A stretch of DNA of 64,000 bases from JACMLD01 sp047602295 (GCA_047602295.1 JASGHP010000001.1:4588001-4652000); one strand, 5' to 3'; positions 17,680 to 26,754 are shown, counted from the stretch's first letter. Made by a program: numbers and translations. Notes: generated by a model from the letters alone, not told the origin.

Positions 17680-17958
17680 AGATTATTTTTTTGTTTGGCG
17701 GTAAAATTTTGCGGTGAAACTAGTCTAATAGATAGATCACTAATCGTTAAAATGGAAATTTGGGGCAAATTAACCGACGAGGCGCAAAATTAAATATACA
17801 AACACATTTTCCAACAGAAATTCAATTTTTTTTTTCGAAAATTTACTGAAGCTATTAGTAGATAAAAATTGTACATTCGTGGCTCAAAAAATGGCCCTAG
17901 TCCATACTAACAAAATCGTAACACCTAATTAGCGAACATTGCTCAAATTTTTTGTGAG

Positions 17959-19296
17959 ATGCGGAATTTCCCCGGCTTTTTAAAATTCGGTTCCCTTGCG
18001 TTTACTGCTTTTTTTCTTTTATTTTTTTCTATCGGTTGTCAAAAAACAGAGATTAATTATGGCCAGCAATACCTTGATGCTGGTATCAGTAATATTATAT
18101 TGGTAGATTCTCTTACACCTTCAGTTTCTACTATTTATAAGGATTCTGTTATTACTTCTCAAAGCGGAACCATATTGGCGGGCAGCTATACTGACCCTTA
18201 TTTTGGAAAAACATCTACTAATTCTTACTTGCAGCTTTCGACCACTTCCCTGGCAGATGTTTTAAATAACGCTCAATACGACTCTTTGGTTCTGTTGATG
18301 AAATGCAACGGCAGTTTTTACGGAGATACTACGTTGCCTATTACACTTTCTGTAACACAACTTAGCCAGGAACTGAAATTCGCGGAGACCCAGTCATATT
18401 TTTATAATATTAACACCTGGCCGGCAAATGCTACACCGCTTGGAACCAGGACTTTTCAATTACGCCCACTTGCTGGCGACAGCGCCAATGTAAAACTTGA
18501 TGATGCAAAAGGGCAGGAATTGTTCAATATGATTAGGTTGAAAGACCCTATCCTGAAAGACAATGCATTGTTTACAAATTATTTCAAAGGTCTTAAAGTG
18601 TCTGCCACTACTAATAATAATATCTATTCTTTTAAAGACAGCGTAATCATGCGTCTTTACTACCACCAGACAGATATTACCCTGGATAACAAATATTTTG
18701 ATTTTGCCTTTAGTAATAAACCATTGCAGTTTAATAACATTACCGCAGACCGCTCTGGCACGCCGCTAACAGCCCTTAATACGCTTAATAACGAATTGCC
18801 GTCTACTGCATCCAACAATATAGGCTATCTGCAGTCTGCTACAGGCCTTTACCTAAAAGTAAGTTTCCCTACCATTAGAAAATTATTGGAACGATCTGAC
18901 TATATAAAAATACTGAGGGCGCAGCTGGTTATAAAACCGATACAGCAGAGTTTTAGCAATTATTTTTCGCTTCCTTCTCAATTATATGCCGCAGAAACCG
19001 ATGGGGCTAATGAACCTGGTGCAAATATTACTTCTGTAGTGAGCGGAGCTTCTTCTACAGAAACCGGCAATCTTTCAATAGATGACGTGTATGGCACTAA
19101 TACCAATTACAGCTACGATGTAACTTCTTATTTGCAAACGGAAATATTAAATGCAGCTATTAATAAAGACGGGCTCTTGCTTATTCCACCAACGGGTACA
19201 AGATTTTCTGCCATGAACAGGCTTGTAATCGGCAATAGCCAAAATGCTAACGGTAAAATACAACTGAACGTTTATTATATCTCAGTGAACAAATAA
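17959..19296 (+). CDS. DUF4270 lipoprotein
   Basis: A 445-residue lipoprotein (lipobox FSIGC, Cys27). It matches the DUF4270 plan: an N-terminal YLDAGISNIILVDSLTPSVS, then GSYTDPYFGKTSTNSYLQL, a middle region with FDFAFSNKPLQFNNI, and a C-terminal SYDVTSYLQTEILNAAINKDGLLLIPP region ending in a beta strand. DUF4270 proteins are widespread in Bacteroidota and uncharacterised. The gene is six bases upstream of an outer-membrane barrel gene and diverges from the Kelch/DUF4907 unit, so it may be part of a surface complex. Confidence 0.88.
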   Translation: MRNFPGFLKFGSLAFTAFFLLFFSIGCQKTEINYGQQYLDAGISNIILVDSLTPSVSTIYKDSVITSQSGTILAGSYTDPYFGKTSTNSYLQLSTTSLADVLNNAQYDSLVLLMKCNGSFYGDTTLPITLSVTQLSQELKFAETQSYFYNINTWPANATPLGTRTFQLRPLAGDSANVKLDDAKGQELFNMIRLKDPILKDNALFTNYFKGLKVSATTNNNIYSFKDSVIMRLYYHQTDITLDNKYFDFAFSNKPLQFNNITADRSGTPLTALNTLNNELPSTASNNIGYLQSATGLYLKVSFPTIRKLLERSDYIKILRAQLVIKPIQQSFSNYFSLPSQLYAAETDGANEPGANITSVVSGASSTETGNLSIDDVYGTNTNYSYDVTSYLQTEILNAAINKDGLLLIPPTGTRFSAMNRLVIGNSQNANGKIQLNVYYISVNK

Positions 19297-19302
19297 CTTT
19301 TA

Positions 19303-20571
19303 ATGAAATCACTAATTGCAATTATAGTCTTATTACTGTCTTTGGGAAATGTTTATAGCCAAAACACCAATTCTCCATATTCCATTCTGGGCATTGGTGA
19401 TATTGAAACAAACTATTACAACCGCACCAGTGGTTTGGCCAATACGGGGCTTGCATATCGCAACGATAAGTACACTGTTAATAATAACCCTGCATCTTAT
19501 ACCGCATTGCCGTTAAGGTTTTTTTCTTTTGAGGTATCTGGTCGTGCACAATTTGTAAGCTACAAAGGCACCCCTCTGAACGGAAGCTCTGCAGATGGAA
19601 AAGATTTTGCTATTAAAAGACTGGCTGTAGCCACCAAAATAAACAAGTGGTGGGGCAGCAGTGGTGGCCTTATGCCTTACAGCACTGCCAGTTATTCTTT
19701 CAGTTCACAAAAAAATATACAAGGTACTGGCAGCACCGTGCCTGTAACTTATGATGGAACCGGGGGCGTAAACCAGGTTTACTGGGATAATGCTTTTGAA
19801 CCTATTAAGCATTTATCCATTGGAGTGCATGCGGCTTACCTGTTTGGATCTCTTACACAAACTGAAAGCCTGGTAACGGAAGGTCTCTCTACTACTCTTA
19901 CTACTACTCGCCAGACATTTTTAAAGAACTTCAATTTTACTTACGGAGCACAATATTATACGCCCATTAATAAACGTTGGGATATTAGCTTAGGTGGCAT
20001 TTATCAGCCTAAACACAACCTGTCAGCTTACTCTACCGTGGTTGTAACAGACAATGGCACGCAGATTTCCAGTACACAGGATGTATCAAAAAGTGTAGAC
20101 TTTAATTTGCCTGAAGCTTATGGTTTTGGATTCAGTCTTACTAAGGATAAAAAATATAGCTTAGTAGGTGATTATAAATTCCAGGGCTGGAGCTCTACCA
20201 ACAATTTTAATGGCAGCAATTATTCTCTGCAAAACAGCAGCAGGGCTTCACTTGGCTTTGAGGTATCTAATAAGCTTAAAAACTTTACCGGCGATTTTGA
20301 AAAGAATTTCATCCAGGCTGGTGTCTATTATGGTAATTCTTATTTGAGGATTAATGGTCAGCAATTGCAGGAAATGGGTCTTACATTAGGATATGGATTG
20401 TTTAGAAACAAAAGCCAATATGGTATGACTGGTTTGGGCGTTAGCCTTGGCCTGGATGTAGGTCAGCGTGGTACAACAGCTAATGGCCTTATCAAAGAAA
20501 ACTATGTAAACTTTACTATCACCGTTTCTTACAGAGATTTCTGGCGCCCAAGAGGTATCAAATACTTGTAA
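19303..20571 (+). CDS. Outer-membrane beta-barrel protein paired with DUF4270
   Basis: A 422-residue protein with a signal peptide (to about residue 19, YSQ) and repeated amphipathic strands. The N-terminal region with SPYSILGIGDIETNYYNRTSG, the GLANTGLAYRND stretch and the NNPASYTAL motif recalls FadL/PorV-type Bacteroidota barrels, where NPAS follows the plug-like N-terminus. The C-terminus ends in paired strands (NFTITVSYRDFW). It follows the DUF4270 gene with a 6-base gap and a terminator ends the unit. Possible roles are small-molecule uptake or lipoprotein assembly; both are guesses. Confidence 0.82.
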   Translation: MKSLIAIIVLLLSLGNVYSQNTNSPYSILGIGDIETNYYNRTSGLANTGLAYRNDKYTVNNNPASYTALPLRFFSFEVSGRAQFVSYKGTPLNGSSADGKDFAIKRLAVATKINKWWGSSGGLMPYSTASYSFSSQKNIQGTGSTVPVTYDGTGGVNQVYWDNAFEPIKHLSIGVHAAYLFGSLTQTESLVTEGLSTTLTTTRQTFLKNFNFTYGAQYYTPINKRWDISLGGIYQPKHNLSAYSTVVVTDNGTQISSTQDVSKSVDFNLPEAYGFGFSLTKDKKYSLVGDYKFQGWSSTNNFNGSNYSLQNSSRASLGFEVSNKLKNFTGDFEKNFIQAGVYYGNSYLRINGQQLQEMGLTLGYGLFRNKSQYGMTGLGVSLGLDVGQRGTTANGLIKENYVNFTITVSYRDFWRPRGIKYL

Positions 20572-20595
20572 ACTCAATCTCAACAAAATATTATT

Positions 20596-20630
20596 AACCG
20601 GGAAGTCATTTCGTCTCCCGGTTATTTTTT
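20596..20630 (+). terminator. Terminator after DUF4270/barrel operon
   Basis: An 8-bp stem AACCGGGA with TCCCGGTT and a 12-nt loop, followed by ATTTTTT, 25 bases after the stop of the outer-membrane protein gene. Confidence 0.88.
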
Positions 20631-20704
20631 GCCATAGACTTTCTGAAACCTGTTTTTATCTGGCTCTATTCTCCCCTATCTTTACAACCAACGCTTTTAT
20701 TGCA

Positions 20705-21334
20705 ATGAAAAAAATTATAACCCTCCTCTTTACTATCGTCGTTTTTCAATATACGTTTGCGCAAAAACTTACTGTAACGCAGATTAAAACAAACATGGAA
20801 GCTGCGCAAAACCCGATTGCTTATGTACGTGATGTGCTAAAGAAACAATATAAGCTGGATACAATCATCGTATCAAACACCTCTCATTTTTCCAGCCTGG
20901 CAGACAGTCTTGCCTACACGGGAAAGATTAGAAAAGTATACGGGCCTTATGAGAAGAAGTTTTTAGTACAGGTATTAGGCAAGGTTCCTAATACTTTTAA
21001 CCGAATCAGCCAGATATTTATAGATACCAGTCTTTTCACCCGCCGTATTGCAGACTCGCTGGCCGGCAGCATTATTGACCGGGTAAAAAGCGGGGCTGCC
21101 AGTTTTGAAGACATGGCGCAAACTTATAGCATGGGCGGCGAAGGTGTTACCAAAGGAGATTTAGGTTGGATTGCCAGGGGCGCCATCATACCAGAAATAG
21201 ACAGGGAATTGGCAAAAAGAAAGAAAGGTGAAGTGTTTAAAGTATGGACCAAAAGCGGTGTGCATATCATTAAGAAAGCTGCAGACTCCAAACAAGATAC
21301 AGGCTTTGCATTAATGCTTAGGGTGATATTGTAA
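20705..21334 (+). CDS. PpiC/parvulin-type peptidyl-prolyl isomerase, exported
   Basis: A 209-residue protein with a signal peptide (to about residue 19, TFA-Q). The C-terminal half is a parvulin domain: IIDRVKSGAASFEDMAQTYS, then EGVTKGDLGWIARGAIIPEI and a C-terminal FKVWTKSGVHIIKK. Parvulins of this type help fold outer-membrane proteins in the periplasm. Its place just after the barrel operon, behind a terminator, fits a chaperone role, but it has its own promoter region. No SurA-type N-terminal chaperone domain is visible. Confidence 0.85.
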   Translation: MKKIITLLFTIVVFQYTFAQKLTVTQIKTNMEAAQNPIAYVRDVLKKQYKLDTIIVSNTSHFSSLADSLAYTGKIRKVYGPYEKKFLVQVLGKVPNTFNRISQIFIDTSLFTRRIADSLAGSIIDRVKSGAASFEDMAQTYSMGGEGVTKGDLGWIARGAIIPEIDRELAKRKKGEVFKVWTKSGVHIIKKAADSKQDTGFALMLRVIL

Positions 21335-21411
21335 TCGTGAATGGCGAGTAGAGAATGGTGAATGAATGTTATTGCTTTAAAATGTAAATACTTTTTTCAG
21401 CAGTTTAGTCC

Positions 21412-21828
21412 TTATTTCAAAAACCATTCAACCGCCAGTTCATAACCTTTTAAGCCTAATCCAATAATACTGCCGGCTGCTTTGGCAGAAACATGGGAAA
21501 GTTTGCGAAATTCTTCGCGGGCATGTACATTGGAGATATGTACCTCTACCAGTGGTGCTTTTACAGATGCAATGGCGTCGCCAATAGCAACAGAAGTGTG
21601 TGTATAGCCACCAGGATTCATAATGATGCCGTCTGCATCAAACCCGGCTCTTTGTATTTCATCAATCAATTCACCTTCTATATTGCTTTGATAATAGCTA
21701 AAGCTTACCTGCGGGTATTTCTTTTTCAAACCTTCAAAGAAATCTTCAAACGACTGGCTACCGTAAATACCGGGTTCTCTTTTACCCAAGAGATTCAAAT
21801 TAGGCCCGTTGATGATGGCGATTTTCAT
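21412..21828 (-). CDS. aroQ: 3-dehydroquinate dehydratase, type II
   Basis: Using the ATG at 21826-21828 (MKIAIINGPNLNLLG) gives 138 residues, the normal length; an upstream ATG would add 14 residues that include the carA terminator region. Type II DHQase motifs are complete: NGPNLNLLGKREPGIYG with the catalytic Tyr, IIMNPGGYTHTSVAIGDAI, and EVHISNVHAREEFR with the catalytic His. It dehydrates 3-dehydroquinate to 3-dehydroshikimate in the shikimate pathway. The carA terminator lies just upstream, so it is probably expressed on its own. Confidence 0.96.
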   Translation of the reverse strand: MKIAIINGPNLNLLGKREPGIYGSQSFEDFFEGLKKKYPQVSFSYYQSNIEGELIDEIQRAGFDADGIIMNPGGYTHTSVAIGDAIASVKAPLVEVHISNVHAREEFRKLSHVSAKAAGSIIGLGLKGYELAVEWFLK

Positions 21829-21845
21829 AAAACGAATATACTTGA

Positions 21846-21878
21846 AATAAAAAGGCCGCTGAAAAATCAACGGCCTTT
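21846..21878 (-). terminator. Terminator after carA
   Basis: On the minus strand, AAAGGCCG and CGGCCTTT form a stem with a 12-nt loop (inner bases add GU/AU pairs), followed by TTATTTC. It lies directly after the carA stop. Confidence 0.85.
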
Positions 21879-21881
21879 CAA

Positions 21882-22991
21882 TTAATTTTTATGCTTTTTT
21901 ATTAGTTCAATAAAGTCATCAAACAAATAACGTGAATCGTGCGGGCCGGGTGTTGCTTCCGGGTGGTATTGCACAGAAAAAGCAGGCTTGTCTTTCAACC
22001 TAATTCCTTCTATTGATTGGTCATTGAGGTTTACATGCGTCACTTCTACATTGGCTGCTTTCTTCACTGCTTCGGGGTCTACACCAAACCCGTGGTTTTG
22101 CGTAGTAATTTCACTTTTACCAGTCACAAGGTTCTTAACCGGGTGATTTAAACCGCGATGACCGTGGTGCATTTTAAAAGTAGGTATATCGTTTGCCAAG
22201 GCCAGCAACTGATGACCAAGACAAATACCAAACAAAGGCTTTTTCTCTTTTAATATTTCTTTTACTGTTGCAATAGCGTAATCCATCGGTGCCGGATCTC
22301 CGGGACCGTTAGAAATAAAATAACCATCGGGATTGAATGCCTTTACTTCTGCCAGTGGCGTTTTTGCCGGAAATACTTTTACATAAGCTCCACGCTCTAC
22401 CATGCAGTTTACAATATTCTTTTTAATACCATAATCCATCACCGCAATGCGTACATCGCTTTTGGCATCTCCTGCTTCGTAAACAGTATTTGTTGAAACT
22501 TTGCTGGCCAGTTCCAATCCATCCATAGAAGGTGTTTGGGCCAGTTGTTTCTTCAACTCTTCTATATCTGTAATGGCAGAAGATATAATGCAGTTCATCG
22601 CTCCCTTCTGGCGAACATGCTCCACCAAAGACCTTGTATCCACCCCCTCTATGCAAACAATATTTTGTTTCTTAAGGTATTCATCCATATTGCCGTTGGC
22701 TGTTTTACGGCTAAATTGTTCTTCCAGGTTGCGGCCTATAAGACCTTTAATTTTCACACTATCAGATTCTACATCGCTGTCTTTTACGCCGTAATTGCCA
22801 ATATGTGCATTGTTCATTATCAGCACCTGTCCATAGTAACTGGGGTCTGTAAACACTTCCTGGTAACCTGTCATACCAGTATTAAAACAAATCTCGCCAG
22901 TTGTAGTGCCAATTGTACCAAATGCCTTTCCGTAATGCACGGTACCGTCTGCCAGTACCAGTATTGCGCTTTTTTGTTGGGTTGTAGCCAT
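21882..22991 (-). CDS. carA: Carbamoyl-phosphate synthase small (glutaminase) subunit
   Basis: A 369-residue protein of full family length. The N-terminal CPSase_sm domain shows ILVLADGTVHYGKAFG and GEICFNTGMTGYQEVFTDPSY. The C-terminal class I glutamine amidotransferase has NGPGDPAP, the nucleophile Cys in FGICLGHQLLAL, and the His-Glu pair in SVQYHPEATPGP. It supplies ammonia to CarB for arginine and pyrimidine synthesis; carB is not in the window. It lies downstream of the ribosomal cluster and is separated from rplQ by a terminator. Confidence 0.98.
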   Translation of the reverse strand: MATTQQKSAILVLADGTVHYGKAFGTIGTTTGEICFNTGMTGYQEVFTDPSYYGQVLIMNNAHIGNYGVKDSDVESDSVKIKGLIGRNLEEQFSRKTANGNMDEYLKKQNIVCIEGVDTRSLVEHVRQKGAMNCIISSAITDIEELKKQLAQTPSMDGLELASKVSTNTVYEAGDAKSDVRIAVMDYGIKKNIVNCMVERGAYVKVFPAKTPLAEVKAFNPDGYFISNGPGDPAPMDYAIATVKEILKEKKPLFGICLGHQLLALANDIPTFKMHHGHRGLNHPVKNLVTGKSEITTQNHGFGVDPEAVKKAANVEVTHVNLNDQSIEGIRLKDKPAFSVQYHPEATPGPHDSRYLFDDFIELIKKHKN

Positions 22992-23104
22992 TGTTGCGTT
23001 TAAAAGTTTTGCAAAACTAAGAGATAAATTAGTTCGTGATAGTTTTTAGTTTACAGATTTTGTTCACGTTGTAACTACGAACTGAGAATGCTGAATTAAG
23101 AGCT

Positions 23105-23140
23105 AAAAAAAAGCGGAACTAAATAAATAGTTCCGCTTTG
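23105..23140 (-). terminator. Terminator of the ribosomal alpha operon
   Basis: The stem AAAGCGGAACTA with TAGTTCCGCTTT (12 bp, 6-nt loop) is followed on the minus strand by a run of T. It lies 23 bases after the rplQ stop. Confidence 0.92.
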
Positions 23141-23162
23141 TATTGAAAATGTTTGTTTCAAT

Positions 23163-23645
23163 TTACGCTTCTGTTTTTTCTTCTGAAGCAGCATCAGCAG
23201 CGGGAGCATCAGCTTTTTTCTTGCTGGCACCACGGCGTGTTCTTTTAGCAGGTTCTGCTTTTGTTTCAACAGTTTTACCGTAAACAGTGTTGAAATCAAC
23301 CAGCTCAATGAATGCTGTTTCTGCATTGTCACCTACACGTTTGCCTAGTTTAATGATGCGGGTATAACCACCAGGACGACCAGCTACTTTTTCGCTGATA
23401 GTGCTGAACAATTCAGTTACCGCTTCTTTGTCTTGCAGGTAGCTGAATACTATACGACGTTGGTGCGTAGTGTTTTCTTTAGCCTTTGTAATCAATGGCT
23501 CAATGTACACTCTTAAAGCTTTTGCTTTAGCCAATGTAGTTACAATCTTCTTGTGCTGGATCAGTTGTGCTGCCAGGTTGCTTAACAAGGCTTTTCTATG
23601 AGAAGCCGTTCTGCTAAGGTTTTTAATTTTGTCTCCGTGACGCAT
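23163..23645 (-). CDS. rplQ: 50S ribosomal protein L17
   Basis: A 160-residue L17. The conserved core (MRHGDKIKNLSRTASHRKAL, then LIQHKKIVTTLAKAKALRVYIEPLIT, RPGGYTRIIKLGKRVGDNAETAFIELV) occupies about the first 120 residues. A Lys/Ala/Glu-rich tail of about 40 residues (AKRTRRGASKKKADAP and on) extends the C-terminus, as is common in Bacteroidota. It is the last gene of the infA-to-rplQ unit. Confidence 0.98.
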   Translation of the reverse strand: MRHGDKIKNLSRTASHRKALLSNLAAQLIQHKKIVTTLAKAKALRVYIEPLITKAKENTTHQRRIVFSYLQDKEAVTELFSTISEKVAGRPGGYTRIIKLGKRVGDNAETAFIELVDFNTVYGKTVETKAEPAKRTRRGASKKKADAPAADAASEEKTEA

Positions 23646-23699
23646 GACGTTTGTTTTTTAGTTTCCCCCACACCGTGTCAGGAATTGTGAAGTACTTAT

Positions 23700-23798
23700 T
23701 TAGTAATTAGTAATTGATAATTAAAAATTAATAATTCAGGGTCGTCGCTGGATATCCTAGCAAACGAATTATTAATTACTAATTCTTAATTATAAATT
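23700..23798. repeat. A/T-rich self-complementary spacer, rpoA-rplQ
   Basis: The spacer consists largely of the words AATTAGTAATT, AATTAATAATTC and, on the other side of a G/C-richer centre, GAATTATTAATTACTAATTC. The inner arms ATTAATAATTC / GAATTATTAAT pair perfectly and the outer parts pair imperfectly. Confidence 0.6.
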
Positions 23799-23801
23799 AT
23801 T

Positions 23802-24803
23802 TTAAAGATCATCTTTATCAAGACCCAGCTTGCTCAAATCCATTCCAAAGTGAAGGCCTCTTTCGCCCAACACTTGCTCAATTTCAGCCAAAGATTTTTG
23901 ACCGAAGTTGCGGAATTTCATCAGGTCTTCCTGCTCGTACTGTACCAATTCGCTTAAAGAATTGATTTTAGCAGCTTTCAAGCAGTTGAAGGCACGTACT
24001 GAAAGATCCAGATCTTCCAATGGAGTCTTCAACACTTTGCGCAATTGCAAAGTTTGTTCGTCTACCAGGTCTTCTTTCTTCTCTTCCTTATTATCAAAAG
24101 TGATGTTCTCATCAGTAATGATCATCAGGTGTTGAATAAGAATACGTGAAGCCTGTTTTACTGCTTCTTCCGGGTGGATGGTACCGTCTGTAGTCACTTC
24201 CATGATCAGTTTCTCATAGTCGGTGCGCTGCTCCACACGGGTATTTTCAATCGTGTATTTAACGTTCTTGATGGGTGTGTAGATAGAGTCAATAGCAATG
24301 TAGCCAAGAGGGGCATCTTTTGCTTTGTTGTCTTCTGCTGGCACATAACCACGGCCTTTGCCAATAGTCAGTTCAATATCCAGTTTAGAAGAAGAATCCA
24401 TCGTGCAAATCAGCAGGTCTGGGTTCATAATCTGGAAACTCTGTGTGTTTTCCTGGATCATGCCCGCAGTAAATTCTGTTCTGCCTTTAATATGAAGTGT
24501 AATCTTTTCATTTGATACATCATGATCCACCGTTCTTTTGAAACGAACCTGCTTCAGGTTAAGGATGATTTCAGTAACATCTTCTGTTACGCCCTTAATA
24601 GTTGCAAATTCATGTTCAACACCCTCAATCCTGATACCCACAATCGCATATCCTTCCAGTGAGCTTAATAACACCCTGCGCAAAGCGTTACCAACGGTTA
24701 CTGCGTAACCAGGCTCTAACGGACGGAACTCAAACTGAGCTTCAAAATCATTTGCTTTCTGCAAAACAATTTTGTCAGGTTTCTGAAAATTTAAAATTGC
24801 CAT
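23802..24803 (-). CDS. rpoA: DNA-directed RNA polymerase subunit alpha
   Basis: A 333-residue alpha subunit of normal length. The N-terminal assembly domain shows FEFRPLEPGYAVTVGNALRRVLLSSLEGYAI and GVTEDVTEIILNLK. The C-terminal domain (about 255-320) has LDLSVRAFNCLKAAKINSLSELVQ and FGQKSLAEIEQVL, which contacts promoter UP elements and regulators. It is flanked by rpsD and rplQ as in most bacteria. Confidence 0.99.
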   Translation of the reverse strand: MAILNFQKPDKIVLQKANDFEAQFEFRPLEPGYAVTVGNALRRVLLSSLEGYAIVGIRIEGVEHEFATIKGVTEDVTEIILNLKQVRFKRTVDHDVSNEKITLHIKGRTEFTAGMIQENTQSFQIMNPDLLICTMDSSSKLDIELTIGKGRGYVPAEDNKAKDAPLGYIAIDSIYTPIKNVKYTIENTRVEQRTDYEKLIMEVTTDGTIHPEEAVKQASRILIQHLMIITDENITFDNKEEKKEDLVDEQTLQLRKVLKTPLEDLDLSVRAFNCLKAAKINSLSELVQYEQEDLMKFRNFGQKSLAEIEQVLGERGLHFGMDLSKLGLDKDDL

Positions 24804-24860
24804 ATTTGAAATTTCAAGTTTTTAAGTTGTTTACCAGCAGTTGGATTTCAATTGTACATT

Positions 24861-24884
24861 GTTGCGTCGCACTCTTGTACTGTA
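24861..24884 (-). repeat. Partial copy of the dispersed repeat, rpsD-rpoA spacer
   Basis: On the minus strand this reads TACAGTACAAGAGTGCGACG then CAAC, the 5' part of the element seen at 54101 and 56263. The rest of the element is not recognisable here. Confidence 0.55.
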
Positions 24885-24936
24885 AACCATTTTTCAACTT
24901 TCGGCTTCGGTACAGGCTGCAAGCCATATTCCAATC

Positions 24937-25542
24937 TTACTTAGAATATAACTCAACAATCAATTGCTCCTTAATGTTCTCAGGTACGCTTTCACGTTCA
25001 GGGTAGGCAATAAAAGTTCCTTCCAGATTGGTTTCGTTCCAGTCAATCCAGTTAAACTTGGGGTTCTTTCCTTTTACCTGGCTTGTAATACCAGTAAGGC
25101 CCTGTGTTTTTTCTTTCAGGCCAACGATATCACCAGCTTTCAATTGGAAAGAAGGAGTATTTACTACGGTTCCGTTTACAGTAATGTGCTTGTGGCTCAC
25201 CAACTGTCTGGCAGCAGGACGAGAAGGCGCAATGCCTAAACGGAAAACTGTGTTGTCTAAACGAGCTTCCAGCAATTTGATCAGGTTCTCACCGGTTACA
25301 CCTTTGCGGCGTACAGCTTCTTCAAAAGTTTTACGGAATTGTTTTTCCAATACACCGTAAGTGTATTTTGCTTTTTGCTTTTCGCGCAACTGCAGGGCAT
25401 ACTCACCCATTGTTTTGCGTTTGCGTTTTTCACCATGCTGACCGGGAGGGTTGCTGTTTTTATTCAGCCATTTGCCATTGCCTAAGATAGGCTCTCCAAA
25501 AATGCGGGAAATCTTGGTCTTTGGACCAGTGTAACGTGCCAT
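24937..25542 (-). CDS. rpsD: 30S ribosomal protein S4
   Basis: A 201-residue S4, full length. It has the N-terminal MARYTGPKTKISRIFGEPI, PPGQHGEKRKRKT, and the S4 RNA-binding domain (LEARLDNTVFRLGIAPSRPA, RQLVSHKHITVNGTVVNTPS). The N-terminal zinc-binding cysteines found in some bacteria are absent. S4 nucleates 30S assembly and often represses its own operon by binding the leader. Confidence 0.99.
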   Translation of the reverse strand: MARYTGPKTKISRIFGEPILGNGKWLNKNSNPPGQHGEKRKRKTMGEYALQLREKQKAKYTYGVLEKQFRKTFEEAVRRKGVTGENLIKLLEARLDNTVFRLGIAPSRPAARQLVSHKHITVNGTVVNTPSFQLKAGDIVGLKEKTQGLTGITSQVKGKNPKFNWIDWNETNLEGTFIAYPERESVPENIKEQLIVELYSK

Positions 25543-25632
25543 AATTGTTTGTTTGATTTTTTAATGACGGTACACAATCGGTAAAAATCTTAAAATGAAT
25601 TGTGTACCCGGTTTATGAATCAGAAGCCTGAA

Positions 25633-25670
25633 GTAAGAAGTCAGAAGAACGTTTTCTTCTGACTTCTTAC
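25633..25670. repeat. Perfect 17-bp hairpin between rpsK and rpsD
   Basis: GTAAGAAGTCAGAAGAA and TTCTTCTGACTTCTTAC are perfect reverse complements separated by CGTT. No T-run follows on the minus strand, so it is probably not a terminator; RNA processing or mRNA stability is possible. Confidence 0.8.
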
Positions 25671-25684
25671 CTATTACTTCGGTG

Positions 25685-26092
25685 TTATACTCTTCTTTTC
25701 TTTGGTGGACGGCAACCATTGTGTGGCAACGGCGTTACGTCTTTTATCTGCACAATCTCAATTCCTGATTGAGCCAATGCCCTGATAGCGCCTTCGCGAC
25801 CTGAACCCGGACCTTTTACGTATACATCTACTCTCTTCAAACCAGCGTCCATTGCCGTTTTAGCGGCATCAGAAGAAGCCATTTGTGCAGCATAAGGAGT
25901 GTTCTTTTTAGAACCCCTGAAACCCATTTTACCAGCAGAAGACCATGAAATAATCTGGCCTTGTTTGTTGGTTAAGCTTACAATAATGTTGTTGAAACTT
26001 GCAGAGATGTGTGCATCGCCATAAGCATCTACCTTCACGATTCTTTTCTTGGTAGGTTGTTTTGCGCTGGCCTGCTGTTGTGCTTTTGCCAT
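25685..26092 (-). CDS. rpsK: 30S ribosomal protein S11
   Basis: A 135-residue S11. The conserved body is clear: AHISASFNNIIVSLTNKQGQ, WSSAGKMGFRGSKKNTPYAA, KGPGSGREGAIRALAQSGI and the C-terminal DVTPLPHNGCRPPKKRRV. It forms part of the 30S platform. It lies between rpsM and rpsD in the usual order. Confidence 0.99.
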   Translation of the reverse strand: MAKAQQQASAKQPTKKRIVKVDAYGDAHISASFNNIIVSLTNKQGQIISWSSAGKMGFRGSKKNTPYAAQMASSDAAKTAMDAGLKRVDVYVKGPGSGREGAIRALAQSGIEIVQIKDVTPLPHNGCRPPKKRRV

Positions 26093-26233
26093 AATAAAAA
26101 CGTAGGTAATCTGTTATTTAATTAATCCCGAAAAACTTTCCGGAACCCAATCCAATTCTCTTCCTGCACCTTGGTTTCTGAAATTGGTTTGGTAATGAAT
26201 GGTGCATATTTAAAGTCGATAGTCGCCAGTCAG

Positions 26234-26294
26234 TAGTTCTTAGTCTTCTCCGTTGCAAACGGGCTATTGACTACAGACTTTTGACTAAGAACTA
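26234..26294. repeat. Nested hairpin between rpsM and rpsK
   Basis: TAGTTCTTAGTC pairs perfectly with GACTAAGAACTA, whose last bases are the rpsM stop codon. The loop holds a second hairpin CCGTT-GCA-AACGG. The whole is built from AGTC/GACT words. Confidence 0.65.
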
Positions 26295-26672
26295 TTTCTT
26301 CGCTACTTTCTTCTTACCGGCAACTGTCTTACGTTTGCCTTTACGTGTACGGCTGTTAGTACGTGTACGTTGTCCACGAACTGGCAAACCTTTACGGTGA
26401 CGCAAACCACGGTAGCAAGCAATGTCCAATAAACGTTTGATGCTCATCTGAACTTCAGAACGCAATTGGCCTTCTACTTTAAACTCGTTGGTAATGATAT
26501 TACGGATGGCAGCAAGCTCATCATCATTCCATTGGTTTACTTTTTTGTTTACATCAATACCTGCTTTGCCCAATATATATTTGGCAGTAGAAAGACCGAT
26601 ACCGAAGATATAGGTTAAGCCTATTTCTCCTCTTTTGGTCTTTGGTAAGTCAACACCGGCAATACGAGCCAT
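26292..26672 (-). CDS. rpsM: 30S ribosomal protein S13
   Basis: A 126-residue S13 with MARIAGVDLPKTKRGEIGLT, the helix-two-turn-helix GIGLSTAKYILGKAGI, and the basic C-terminus GLRHRKGLPVRGQRTRTNSR that reaches the tRNA at the P site. Full length and in the standard position downstream of rpmJ. Confidence 0.99.
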   Translation of the reverse strand: MARIAGVDLPKTKRGEIGLTYIFGIGLSTAKYILGKAGIDVNKKVNQWNDDELAAIRNIITNEFKVEGQLRSEVQMSIKRLLDIACYRGLRHRKGLPVRGQRTRTNSRTRKGKRKTVAGKKKVAKK

Positions 26673-26702
26673 ATTCTTTGTTTATGTTTTTTGAGTTACT
26701 TT

Positions 26703-26754
26703 TTTTAAGTGTCCGCTTCTGGCTAGTAGCTAGAGGCTAATAGCTTGCAGCTTC
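26703..26754. repeat. AGCTA-type simple sequence, rpmJ-rpsM spacer
   Basis: The spacer contains GGCTAGTAGCTAGAGGCTAA then TAGCTTGCAGCTTC, a run of short AGCTA/TAGCT words able to fold on themselves. Similar wording recurs in the next spacer and at 43978-44215. Confidence 0.5.
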
